Below are positions 34,886-43,666 of a DNA stretch of 64,000 bases, one piece after another (within the stretch, counting starts at the first letter, position 1; the number at the start of each line of letters is the position of its first letter). Made by a program: the position numbers and the translations under genes. The DNA is from Planctomycetota bacterium. Lineage in GTDB: Bacteria; Planctomycetota; Planctomycetia; Pirellulales; Pirellulaceae. Location: NCBI GenBank assembly GCA_014381825.1, contig JACNKX010000106.1, positions 1-64,000 on the forward strand. The letters run 5' to 3'. The notes below the pieces were generated by a model. That model saw only the letters and a list, made by a program, of their open reading frames with translations. It was not told the DNA's origin and ran no database searches.

Positions 34886-35001
34886 GAAATCCAAAGTACC
34901 AAATCTCAAGGACCTCGACGGACCGCTTGCAGTCTACTCGCAATTTGCGAGTAAACTGTGTGTGTTGGTCCCCAAAGCATTTACACCCGAGTCTGGCCCC
35001 A

Positions 35002-36309
35002 ATGAACTGGTTCGTCGGCGCTGCGTTAATCCTTGTGCTGTCCTTGATCTTTGATCTGGGATTGTTGGCGTACGCGATGTACACGCTGTTGGGCATACTT
35101 TTTGTGAGCCGGTACTTGACCCGCAACTGGGCCGAGAGCTTGACGGCCGATCGCGAATGCAATCGTTTGACCGCCGATGTTGGAGACAGTGTTGCGGTTG
35201 TCATTAATGTTCAGAACCAGGGCAAGTTGCCGATTCCCTGGTGTTTGGTGGAGGACTTGCTGCCCCGACGCGCGTTGATTCACGATCCTCCCAATCTTGC
35301 CGTCGAAGGGCGACGTTTGCAGCTGTCCATGCTCCGAGCCGGTGCCAGGCAATCCCTGATGTACCAACTTACGTGTAATCGTCGCGGCTATTACCAGCTT
35401 GGGCCGCTCGTGCTTGAAACGGGTGATCTGTTCGGATTGCATCGCCGCTATCGAGTTGCGACCAAGCCGCACTTCTTGCTCGTGTTGCCGCAAGTAATTC
35501 CGCTGGAAGGATACGACGTCAGCTCGAAGCGTCCGATTGGCGAAGTGCGTATGACCTATCGGCTCTTCGAAGATCCCACACGAATCGCGGGAGTTCGTCG
35601 TTACGAGGCAGGCGACCCGATGAGCCGTGTGAACTGGCGCGCGACGGCTCGTACAGGGCAATTGCACAGCAAAGTCTACGAGCCGTCAACGGTCGCCGGC
35701 GCGACCATCTTGCTGGAATATCACGAGTCGACACATAGCCGCAAGCACGAGCCGATGCGAAGCGAGTTGGCCGTCACGACAGCCGCCTCGATCGCGAACG
35801 CAGTCTACGAAATGGGGCAGCAAATTGGACTCGTCACGAACGGGCGCGATGCGGCAGACCGAATCCGCCAGGAGGGATGGGACTACGACATCCGCACTCG
35901 CGATGCAGCGCGCAGCGCGGCCAGTATGCGAGACGCTAGCGATCGTCTGCAACCGCTTGTTGTCGAGACACAACGCGGCGCCGACCAATTGATGCAAATC
36001 CTCGAAACGCTAGCCCGAGTCGAGTTGACCGACGGCCTAACTCTGCCGCAACTGGCCGGTGAAACAATGGACCAATTGCCGCGCGACGCAACGATCATCG
36101 CGATTCTTCCCACCGTAACGACCGAAACAGCAATCACACTTGGCAGCCTCCGACGACAAGGTTACGCGGTCACCGCGATCTTGAACCTGTACGATGAGTA
36201 TGACTTTGCCCAAGCCGCCGGGCCGTTGATCGCCGAAGGAATTGACGTTCAACACTTGAAAGACGAAATGTCTATAGTTTCCGTTTGCCGAAAGTTTGTA
36301 TTGAGGTAG
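35002..36309 (+). CDS. DUF58 membrane protein
   Basis: A 435-residue protein from the ATG at 35002 (MNWFVGAALILVLSL); the frame upstream is not used because this Met precedes two membrane segments (residues 3-38). It then has the DUF58 core: VRRYEAGDPMSRVNWRATAR (the family signature near residue 205), preceded by GYYQLGPLVLETGDLFGL. The C-terminal part has a vWA-like fold. DUF58 proteins often lie in clusters with MoxR ATPases, vWA proteins and transglutaminase-like proteins, with roles in envelope maturation or stress. The DUF4129 protein gene follows 75 bases downstream; no MoxR gene is inside the window. Confidence 0.9.
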   Translation: MNWFVGAALILVLSLIFDLGLLAYAMYTLLGILFVSRYLTRNWAESLTADRECNRLTADVGDSVAVVINVQNQGKLPIPWCLVEDLLPRRALIHDPPNLAVEGRRLQLSMLRAGARQSLMYQLTCNRRGYYQLGPLVLETGDLFGLHRRYRVATKPHFLLVLPQVIPLEGYDVSSKRPIGEVRMTYRLFEDPTRIAGVRRYEAGDPMSRVNWRATARTGQLHSKVYEPSTVAGATILLEYHESTHSRKHEPMRSELAVTTAASIANAVYEMGQQIGLVTNGRDAADRIRQEGWDYDIRTRDAARSAASMRDASDRLQPLVVETQRGADQLMQILETLARVELTDGLTLPQLAGETMDQLPRDATIIAILPTVTTETAITLGSLRRQGYAVTAILNLYDEYDFAQAAGPLIAEGIDVQHLKDEMSIVSVCRKFVLR

Positions 36310-36384
36310 TCGAGAGTCAAGAGCCACAATGTCCAGCTTGGTTCTTAGCCCTCGCCTCTCGTCACTGGACTCTCCACGCTCCTC

Positions 36385-38343
36385 ATGAAGCCTCGCCCAA
36401 CACTCGCCGACTATGTAATCATTGCGATCAGTCCTGCGCTGATCATGGCGTTGGTAGGCAGTCTTGTATTTTTTCTGCTCGAAGTGTTATACCAGGGCCA
36501 GTACCAGGCCCGTCTGCAATACGTGTTCGCGCTCTTTGTATTTGCCGCCGTGCTGATCGGTCGTATATCGATCGAAGAGGGCCGCGAACGGGCGTTAGCC
36601 TTCTCGGTCATTCTCTCCGTCGCAGTGTTGCTTGTGATGGGCAAGTTCGTTGAGTTCTCTGGGATCTTTGAGCGACTCAGCTTGGTCATCAACGCTGGCT
36701 TGGTTGTTCTCATCCTTTGGTGCTCGAACAAGCTGACGTGGGATTGCACGGTAATCGACGAGCGGCAAGATGCCTCCGGGGAAGGCCTGCTGCAGACAGT
36801 CGGAATGGATGATGATCCGGTCGAGGAAGACGGCATAGCAGAAGAGCCAGAAGGAGCTACCGGCAGCGCACCTGTGGAGGAACCTCCGCGATCGTGGTGG
36901 CAACGGCTTGTCGCAGCGAGGAACAAGAAGCACGCGCCGGGCGTCTGGGTCGTCTACTTCTCGATGGCTGCGCTGCCACTTTTCGGAGTCGGGCAAGGGT
37001 TCATATTTCGTCAGAGCGACGACAGCCGACGGTTCGTCTTCAAGCTGCTGGTCGTCTACGTCGCAGCGGCCCTTGGATTGCTACTTACAACAAGTTTCCT
37101 CGGACTACGCCGCTACTTGCGTCAACGTCGCATCGAAATGCCAACACAAATGGCGGGGGCATGGCTTGGCACGGGCGCAATTATGATCGTCGCGTTGCTG
37201 CTGTTTTGCATGCTCTTACCGCGTCGCAACGCCGAGTATTCGATAACCGATCTGCCAGCCTTCGCCGGTTCGCCCGATGACTTACAAGCTAATCGGTGGG
37301 GCTTCGGAAACGACGGGCCGGAAGAAGACGACGCAAGACGACAAGTAGCTCGTGAGGATGCGAAGCAGGAATCCGGAAAGCCCGGCGACGATGAAGGAGC
37401 CGTAAAAGAGAAATCGAAAGACGGCAAGGGCAAGTCTGAACCCGATAAGTCCGGCCAGCAACAAGGCAAGAACAAAGGTAAATCAAGTAAAAGTGAAGGT
37501 GACGAGAAGTCGTCCGACCAAGGCAGTAAGAAAAAGGGTGGCGAAGAGAAGGGATCTGAGCAAAAACAATCTGACAACAACAATCAAACGCAAGAAGACA
37601 AGCAAGGCCAGCAATCGGAGGGCAAACAAAGCGAGAACGAATCGTCCGAATCCGACGCGGAACAACGCGAAGACCGCGCTAGCGAAGAGCAATCGGGGTC
37701 CGAGAAATCGGAGCAGGAAAAACAGGACGACCAGAACAACGACTCCAGCGAAGAGAAAGAACAGTCCAACAACGAGCAAAATCAACAGAGCCAGAGTAAG
37801 TTCGACCCGGCAAAGCTGGCGCAGCAGCTCGGGGGCGGAATCGGCATGCTGCTAAAGTTAGTGTATTGGTTGATCGTTATCCTGATCGTCGCCTGGTTCC
37901 TATGGAAGTATTGGGACCAGGTTCGCGAGGCCGTGCAGAACTTCATTCAAGCAGTGCGCGAGTTCTGGGCAAAGCTGTTTGGCGGCTCGGTTGAAGCTGC
38001 GACGGAAGTCACCGCAGAGACAGTCGACTCCATACCACCGCCGCCGCCTTTCTCTTCCTTCGCCGACCCGTTTCAATCGGGACTTGCCAAGCAACTGCCC
38101 TTGGATCAGCTGATCAAATACAGCTTCGAAGCCTTCGAAGCATGGGCCCGCGAACGAGGCTTTGCTCGTCGACAAGATCAAACGCCCCACGAGTTCGCAG
38201 AGCAAGTTGCTCAGGCCGGAACTGGCGTTTCACAGGAAGCAATTCGACTTGCCGAACTCTACAGCCGAGCGGCGTACTCACGCGACACCATGCCACAGAC
38301 GAGTGGTCAGTTATTGCAACAGCTCTGGCAGAGGCTGACGTAA
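36385..38343 (+). CDS. DUF4129 membrane protein with a long polyampholyte linker
   Basis: A 652-residue protein. Residues 10-120 have about four membrane segments, and residues 185-280 three more. Residues about 313-472 form a low-complexity stretch of Lys, Glu, Ser, Gln, Asp and Asn, which is probably disordered. A further membrane segment lies near residues 488-508 (LKLVYWLIVILIVAWFLW). The last 100 residues match DUF4129, with the diagnostic QTPHEFAEQVAQAG and RLAELYSRAAYS. It lies immediately downstream of the DUF58 gene, as DUF4129/TgpA-type proteins do elsewhere. The transglutaminase domain found in TgpA proteins is absent, so this is a shorter partner. Function in envelope stress or protein cross-linking is speculative. 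Confidence 0.82.
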   Translation: MKPRPTLADYVIIAISPALIMALVGSLVFFLLEVLYQGQYQARLQYVFALFVFAAVLIGRISIEEGRERALAFSVILSVAVLLVMGKFVEFSGIFERLSLVINAGLVVLILWCSNKLTWDCTVIDERQDASGEGLLQTVGMDDDPVEEDGIAEEPEGATGSAPVEEPPRSWWQRLVAARNKKHAPGVWVVYFSMAALPLFGVGQGFIFRQSDDSRRFVFKLLVVYVAAALGLLLTTSFLGLRRYLRQRRIEMPTQMAGAWLGTGAIMIVALLLFCMLLPRRNAEYSITDLPAFAGSPDDLQANRWGFGNDGPEEDDARRQVAREDAKQESGKPGDDEGAVKEKSKDGKGKSEPDKSGQQQGKNKGKSSKSEGDEKSSDQGSKKKGGEEKGSEQKQSDNNNQTQEDKQGQQSEGKQSENESSESDAEQREDRASEEQSGSEKSEQEKQDDQNNDSSEEKEQSNNEQNQQSQSKFDPAKLAQQLGGGIGMLLKLVYWLIVILIVAWFLWKYWDQVREAVQNFIQAVREFWAKLFGGSVEAATEVTAETVDSIPPPPPFSSFADPFQSGLAKQLPLDQLIKYSFEAFEAWARERGFARRQDQTPHEFAEQVAQAGTGVSQEAIRLAELYSRAAYSRDTMPQTSGQLLQQLWQRLT

Positions 38344-38366
38344 CTCAGCGAACAACGGCTCCACCG

Positions 38367-39824
38367 TCAAACCTTTGTCGCCACAGGAATCTCGAATCCC
38401 TTACGATTCGAATCCTTCAGCAGTGCGTTCGCTTGATCCGCGTAGTCTCCGATGTGTCGTTCCGTCTTCGGATCATACGTCAATGACGGACCAACAACGT
38501 AGTTTGATCCCTCTTGCGGGACGCCTACTCCCTTACTCATGATGTCATGCAGACGCTGGAAGTGTTCTGATGCATCCGAGTTGTCGACGAAACCACCGGC
38601 CTTCGAGTTAAACGGTACGTTGCTGCCCAGGCGGTACGAGTTGTTCATCAGATGCCCCAGCACACAACCGTAGTGAGCTTCCATCGCGTTACCGTTGGCC
38701 ATCGAAGGATCACCAGCTCGGCACGCAGCAATGAAGGCACCCCAATTTCCACCGGGCGTGACTTTGCCGGGCTTGACCGAAACGTTCTCGCCGTCTTTCG
38801 CGCCCTTGGCGTAGTACTTGCCGCGAATGATCTTTCCGCCATCTTCAAAGTAGTATTCGTTCTCGACCTGTCGTTCGTATCCTTCGTGGTTCACGTTCCG
38901 GACATTAAAGAACACGTACTGGCCATTGGGATACTCGGCAACTGCAAACATCGTGTTTGGCGTTTCGCCTTGATCGTTCCACTGGAAGCGACCGCCGAGT
39001 GCCATAACGCGGACCGGATGCGTCTGGTCCTTGTCGAGTGCCCAACGCGCGACATCCAATTGGTGCGTTCCCTGATTATTCATGTCGCCGTTACCGGACT
39101 TCCAGAACCAATGCCAGTTGTAGTGGACATAGTTGCTGTGAAATTCGTCGATGTCCGCGGGCCCTCGCCACAAATTCCAATCCAAGTTCGACGGTGCCGG
39201 TCCAATCGGTTTGTGACCGATGCTGCCGCGTGGCTTACAGCAATAGCCGTACGATATCTTCAGCTTGCCGAACTGACCCGCTTGAATGGCTTCGTGCAAG
39301 CCGGCGACACTGGCGCTGCTGCGGGTCTGCGTCCCATGTTGAATGACGACGCCGTATTTCTTTTGTGCCTCGACGACAACACGGCCTTCGTCGCAATCGT
39401 GGCTCATTGGCTTTTCGACATACACGTGCTTGCCGGCTTGCGCAGCCCAAACCGTAATGAGCGAGTGCCAATGATTTGGTGTTGCCACCGAGATGGCATC
39501 CAGGCTCTTATCCTCGAGGGCCTTGCGGACGTCGCTGAATCCCTTGGTCGTGTATTTCCCTTCGGTCCGGCTCGCAACTTTTTTCAACGCACCGCTCAAA
39601 ACGTTTTCGTCAGGGTCGATCAGATGCGAGAGCTCCACGTTGGGCTGTCCCAACCAGCCGTCCATGTGGCTCCGTCCACGACCGTTCAATCCCGCGATCC
39701 CAATTCGCAACCGGTCGTTCGCGCCAATTACTTTGCCAGACGCCTTCGTGCCTGAAATCACGAACGAAGAGGCGGCAACTGCCGAAGAAGCTTGAAGGAA
39801 GTTACGGCGATTGATACGTGACAT
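38367..39824 (-). CDS. Tat-exported Gfo/Idh/MocA family oxidoreductase
   Basis: A 485-residue protein from the ATG at 39824 (MSRINRRNFLQASS). The N-terminus is a twin-arginine signal (NRRNFLQASSAVAASSF). The Rossmann motif is LRIGIAGLNGRGRSHMDG and the catalytic lysine occurs in GKHVYVEKPMSHDCDEGRVV (EKP). The middle domain has WNLWRGPADIDEF and HYNWHWFWKSGNGDMNNQG, both conserved in planctomycete exported members of the family, and the tail has DPKTERHIGD. The likely cofactor is NAD(P), tightly held as in glucose-fructose oxidoreductase and loaded before export. Substrate unknown, probably a sugar derivative. The DUF4129 gene converges on it, 23 bases away. Confidence 0.9.
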   Translation of the reverse strand: MSRINRRNFLQASSAVAASSFVISGTKASGKVIGANDRLRIGIAGLNGRGRSHMDGWLGQPNVELSHLIDPDENVLSGALKKVASRTEGKYTTKGFSDVRKALEDKSLDAISVATPNHWHSLITVWAAQAGKHVYVEKPMSHDCDEGRVVVEAQKKYGVVIQHGTQTRSSASVAGLHEAIQAGQFGKLKISYGYCCKPRGSIGHKPIGPAPSNLDWNLWRGPADIDEFHSNYVHYNWHWFWKSGNGDMNNQGTHQLDVARWALDKDQTHPVRVMALGGRFQWNDQGETPNTMFAVAEYPNGQYVFFNVRNVNHEGYERQVENEYYFEDGGKIIRGKYYAKGAKDGENVSVKPGKVTPGGNWGAFIAACRAGDPSMANGNAMEAHYGCVLGHLMNNSYRLGSNVPFNSKAGGFVDNSDASEHFQRLHDIMSKGVGVPQEGSNYVVGPSLTYDPKTERHIGDYADQANALLKDSNRKGFEIPVATKV

Positions 39825-40009
39825 CGTGATTGACTCCGCGAATTGAGGAAGTGGCAACAGGGTCCCGATGGCTTGATGATAAGAGATCCAGCGATTCGTT
39901 ACAAATCGAACCTGATTCGAGAGGAGACGCCAAAACTGTTTCGAGAGGAAGCCGTAGCCTGATCGAAGTGCCGAAACGCCCCTGTCACACAAGCCAGCGA
40001 CCGACCGAG

Positions 40010-40666
40010 TTAACGACTGAATGCTGCCAACTGCATCCCGATGAGCCAATCGTCATGGTCTCGGCCTTCTGTGGTGACAAAGTACCGACCATAAGCCGTC
40101 AGTCGCCAATTGGCGTTGACCCACAGATGTGCCCCGACTTCGGGATAAACGGCGCTGAGCCAATCGTCGACGCCCGATTCCTCTTCGCCGAATTCATCAA
40201 TCCACCCGTCGTCGTCATTGTCTCGCCCGTCCCAATCTGCCAACTCGACGCCACGTGAGACACCGTGAAACGTTCCAACTCCCACAAAAGGTGCGACCCG
40301 AGACGGAGTCTGCAATCGCACACCCGCGTCCAAGCCGAGATACCCTTCATCGTCACCGATATAGGTTGCCAGCGAGGCGCGGCCAGTCGTCCAACTCGTC
40401 GAATAACCTTCTACGCCCAGCTCACCGCCGACAAATGGTTTTTCTGCATCTGCTTGATATTGCGCTCCGCCACTCAGGTAAAGGCCGCCAAGCCCATCGG
40501 CGTGCCGAGCATCGAGCGCCTGTTTTGCTTTGCCAAGCAAATCGAATCGCTCCGCCCCGTCTGCATACTTTGCGGCATAGACCTCGTCGTCCATCGCATA
40601 ACGCGACTTCAGCAACGAGCAGCCGCTACAAGTAAGCACGAGGAGGCAGGCGAGGAGTGAACGCAT
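40010..40666 (-). CDS. Predicted outer-membrane lipoprotein with a calcium-like loop
   Basis: A 218-residue protein with a lipoprotein signal peptide (LLACLLVLTCSGC, lipid-attachment Cys16). The mature part has alternating beta strands rich in Gly, aromatic and polar residues (GLYLSGGAQYQADAEKPFVG, YLGLDAGVRLQTPSRVAPFV, RLTAYGRYFVTTEG) and ends in a Phe-Ser-Arg motif, suggesting an eight-stranded barrel-like protein. Between two strands lies DWDGRDNDDDGWIDEFGEEE, an acidic loop of the type seen in thrombospondin type-3 and EF-hand calcium sites. I do not recognise the family. It has no clear operon partner and precedes the oxidoreductase gene on the same strand. Confidence 0.68.
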   Translation of the reverse strand: MRSLLACLLVLTCSGCSLLKSRYAMDDEVYAAKYADGAERFDLLGKAKQALDARHADGLGGLYLSGGAQYQADAEKPFVGGELGVEGYSTSWTTGRASLATYIGDDEGYLGLDAGVRLQTPSRVAPFVGVGTFHGVSRGVELADWDGRDNDDDGWIDEFGEEESGVDDWLSAVYPEVGAHLWVNANWRLTAYGRYFVTTEGRDHDDWLIGMQLAAFSR

Positions 40667-40798
40667 ATTACCTCTTGGTATGGAGACGGACGGCTGGCTC
40701 TGATTACCAAGTGAGCGCGAAGGTTACAACACGAATCGCACAAGGAGAGCCATGACAGCATTGGCAGCAGCGCAGCCACGATCGCCGTCTCGCATGAG

Positions 40799-41959
40799 CT
40801 ATCGAAACGGGTCTTTGGCCTTCTTATCTTTCTTTCGGCGCTGATGGGAAAGGTAGGTCGCGATTTCCATCCTGGACATCTTTTGATTCGTATCGGAATC
40901 AAACTCTAAGAAGACGTCCTCGCTCAGAAGGCCAACGGCGGAGCGGTCTGCCACCAGCTCGTTCAAATCGATGAAGCTGTTTTTATTCTTGTCGTACAGC
41001 TTTAGCAGCCGGGCGGCCTCGAATCGATCTTCTTGTTCGACGCCGCGATCTTGACGTTTCTTCGCAAAACGAGCAGCAACTTCGAAAACGGTAATCTTGC
41101 CGTCTTTGTCGGTATCGAATAGCGCTGGATCTGACGGCCAACCAGTTTTTTCCATCTCGTCCGCATCCACAAATCTATCTCGATTCAGGTCGTAGCGCAT
41201 AAAGAAACGTTGAGCGTTCGCCTGGTCCGACCGCGCAATCCCGTTGTCTTGCTTTCGCATGGAAAGTCCCATCGCGATCTCGTGCATTACCAGTTTTCCG
41301 TTGCGATTAGCATCGTACGTTTTTGGATCAGCCGGCCATTGCGCCGTCTTGGTCTCTTCAAGGCTCAGCTGTTGGTCGCCGTCCTTGTCATTCTTACGAA
41401 CGTACTGCAGCGCGTTCCATTGATCGAGGGCTTCGACTCCGAGGTCCTGAAAGTCAGCGGCCAACTGCTTGCCCAATTCAAACGGGGAAAGTCGTCCATC
41501 TTTGTTGGCATCAAATATCGAGATATCGTTAGTCAACGGAAACGTTTGAGCTTCTTTCTCCGAAAGCAAACGATCTCCATTGCCATCGTACAAGTTGATC
41601 ATCCGAGTCGCGTTGTACATATCCGGAACGGTAATCTCAAACTGCTTCCGCATATTCGCAAAATGGATCGCGACTTCCAAATTCGTCAACTTATCATTGC
41701 GATTCAAATCGAAGCGGCGCGGTTCAATCAACCACTTCAGCTGGCCCATCTCTTTCGCGTCCAGAACACCATCCTTGTTCTCGTCCGACTCCCGCATAAC
41801 GTCATTGGCCATATTATGATCGCCACCGATCAGCGTTACATCGAGGAGATCGGCACTTGCCAACTCGATGCGATTCTGAGCAAAGGAGATCGCTGACTGG
41901 AGCAGGAGAAAAGCTAGGAGGCTAACGCTAGTGACCGACGAAGATTTGCTGAGCCTCAC
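40799..41959 (-). CDS. Exported protein with ten EF-hand-like loops
   Basis: A 386-residue protein from the GTG at 41959, chosen because GGAGG lies upstream and a signal peptide follows (VTSVSLLAFLLLQSAISFA); a TTG at 41986 gives a longer form. The mature part is a tandem series of EF-hand-like loops, of which I count ten: DENKDGVLDAKE, DLNRNDKLTNLE, DGNGDRLLSEKE, DANKDGRLSPFE, DKDGDQQLSLEE, DANRNGKLVMHE, DLNRDRFVDADE, DTDKDGKITVFE, DKNKNSFIDLNE and DSDTNQKMSRME. Several depart from canonical residues, so calcium affinity will vary. The C-terminus is very basic (HQRRKKDKKAKD). It may be an extracellular calcium sensor, buffer or adhesive scaffold. It lies about 210 bases downstream of the metal ABC operon on the same strand. 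Confidence 0.82.
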   Translation of the reverse strand: MRLSKSSSVTSVSLLAFLLLQSAISFAQNRIELASADLLDVTLIGGDHNMANDVMRESDENKDGVLDAKEMGQLKWLIEPRRFDLNRNDKLTNLEVAIHFANMRKQFEITVPDMYNATRMINLYDGNGDRLLSEKEAQTFPLTNDISIFDANKDGRLSPFELGKQLAADFQDLGVEALDQWNALQYVRKNDKDGDQQLSLEETKTAQWPADPKTYDANRNGKLVMHEIAMGLSMRKQDNGIARSDQANAQRFFMRYDLNRDRFVDADEMEKTGWPSDPALFDTDKDGKITVFEVAARFAKKRQDRGVEQEDRFEAARLLKLYDKNKNSFIDLNELVADRSAVGLLSEDVFLEFDSDTNQKMSRMEIATYLSHQRRKKDKKAKDPFR

Positions 41960-42169
41960 AACACGCACCTCCGAAAAGAGAAGCAATCAAAGTTTCTACC
42001 GATATCGCACTTTAATCCTACCGGCCATTAGGCATCGCAGCAAACATTGCATCGTATTGCCAGACTCCTTCCAATGCCGCTTGCCCTACCTTGGCCAAAT
42101 CCGGAATCGGTTGCGTAACACCATGAGGCGCATTGCCGGTGAGAATTCGCAAACTGCAGACACCATCCG

Positions 42170-43666
42170 TCAGCCTTGCTCCGGTGGGATCTCACGCCCG
42201 TGTGGGTCTTCGGCAGTGTCTTCGAGTTCTGCGGCAAGTTCTTCGCGAAGTTCAGCGCCGAGGAAATGTTCTACTCGCGCTGCTGACTCGTGAAGATGGT
42301 CGGCAGGCAAATCGAAATGCTTCGCCATGTAGCTCTCCCACAAACGGTGAGCCCGCACCAAACGCTTTGCCCTTTCACGACCAGGTGGAGATAGTTCGTA
42401 GCTGCTCCCACGCACAGCCACATCACCGCTTGCGGCAAGTCCTCTTGCGGCGAGATAAGTTGGCCACGTCCGCGTCCCGATCATCGCAGTCAGCTGATTT
42501 AACGCCAACGCCGTCGCGTCAGACTCTTCTTCCATGCGATAGAGAAGACCGAGGATGTCTTCCGCGATAATGGAGCGCGAGAGCCGGGCTTGGTCGAGTA
42601 CTTTGCTAATAACGCCGTAACGCGGGCCGAACATCGCGGCGATTGTGAACAATCCTCCCGCCGCCACGGCCATCATCCCGGCCGTGCTGGTATCAACGAC
42701 TTCAGGGTAGCCAAGCCGCGTAAACACGATCGATGGGAGCGTGATCGCTGAGAGATGTCCTAGAAACGCGCTCAGTGCTGCCACGGCGAGACTGATGGCG
42801 ATCAACCGGTCCAAACGGTCAGTCAGCAAATGAGCCGTGGCTGCTGGCGCAATCAGCATTGCAATTACGAGGATACTCCCGACGCTTTCGAATGCCGAGA
42901 CAAGCGTCGCTGCCGTAACCGCCATGAGGGCATAGTGCATGGCATGCGAGTTGATGCCCATCGTCGTAGAGATTGCTGCATCGAACGCGCTAATTCGCAA
43001 CTCCTTAAAGAACAAAGTGACCAAGAGCAGATTCGCCAACAGTACAAGTCCATTTACGACCGCAGCACGTGGAATCTGCGTATTCGGAACGGTATCCATC
43101 ACTGTCGTTTCAATGATGCCGTACAGGACACAATCCGGATCGATATGAACTTGATCAGCCTTCAAACGAATGAGCAACAAGCCAACTGCGAATAAAGTCG
43201 TGAACACAACGCCCAGCGCGGCACTCGCTTCGACACGGCCCAACTTCTGCACCCACTCGGTCAAGACTGCCGAGACCACACCAATCACGAGCGCTCCAAT
43301 AAACATGGCCGCATGCCGCCATGAATCGTAGGTCGCCGAAGAAATCCAACCGGCTTGCTGCAAAGAATGCGCAAGTAAGAATGCGACAACGATGCCGGGC
43401 AGCGTCGTGTGAGCCAGTGCGTCGCCCATCATGCTTTGCCGGCGCATTACGAGAAAGACTCCGGGAAGGGAACAGGCCATCGCGGCGAGTGCTGCAGTGA
43501 CGACCGTCCATGTGTCGTACGCATCCCAGCCGCACACGTTCAATGCTTTACGCAGCAACATCGCTAGAGCAAGACATGCACCGAGGCTAAGAGTTGCAAC
43601 CACGTAGCGTCCGGCGGCGGAGCGTCGCGTCGAGTCGATCGAATTGAGAGTGGCGGGCGAGTTCAT
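42170..43666 (-). CDS. Metal ABC transporter permease fused to a DtxR-like domain (second permease)
   Basis: A 498-residue protein. Residues about 20-370 form an ABC-3 family (ZnuB/MntB) permease with eight or nine membrane segments and conserved VFLVMRRQSMMGDALAHTTLPG and ILVIAMLIAPAATAHLL. The last 120 residues form a DtxR/MntR-like winged-helix and dimerisation/metal domain: ELSPPGRERAKRLVRAHRLW, then ESYMAKHFDLPADHLHESAA and RVEHFLG. The HxxxE and EH ligand pairs are retained (HRLWE and VEHFL). It transports Mn, Zn or Fe across the inner membrane with the neighbouring ATPase; the tail could sense cytoplasmic metal and gate transport. It overlaps the upstream permease by 4 bases (ATGA) and is the last gene of the operon. 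Confidence 0.9.
   Translation of the reverse strand: MNSPATLNSIDSTRRSAAGRYVVATLSLGACLALAMLLRKALNVCGWDAYDTWTVVTAALAAMACSLPGVFLVMRRQSMMGDALAHTTLPGIVVAFLLAHSLQQAGWISSATYDSWRHAAMFIGALVIGVVSAVLTEWVQKLGRVEASAALGVVFTTLFAVGLLLIRLKADQVHIDPDCVLYGIIETTVMDTVPNTQIPRAAVVNGLVLLANLLLVTLFFKELRISAFDAAISTTMGINSHAMHYALMAVTAATLVSAFESVGSILVIAMLIAPAATAHLLTDRLDRLIAISLAVAALSAFLGHLSAITLPSIVFTRLGYPEVVDTSTAGMMAVAAGGLFTIAAMFGPRYGVISKVLDQARLSRSIIAEDILGLLYRMEEESDATALALNQLTAMIGTRTWPTYLAARGLAASGDVAVRGSSYELSPPGRERAKRLVRAHRLWESYMAKHFDLPADHLHESAARVEHFLGAELREELAAELEDTAEDPHGREIPPEQG

Noticed and set aside
38652-39755. Long + strand open frame opposite the oxidoreductase gene
   Set aside because: The minus strand encodes a complete, recognisable oxidoreductase; the + frame is its shadow.
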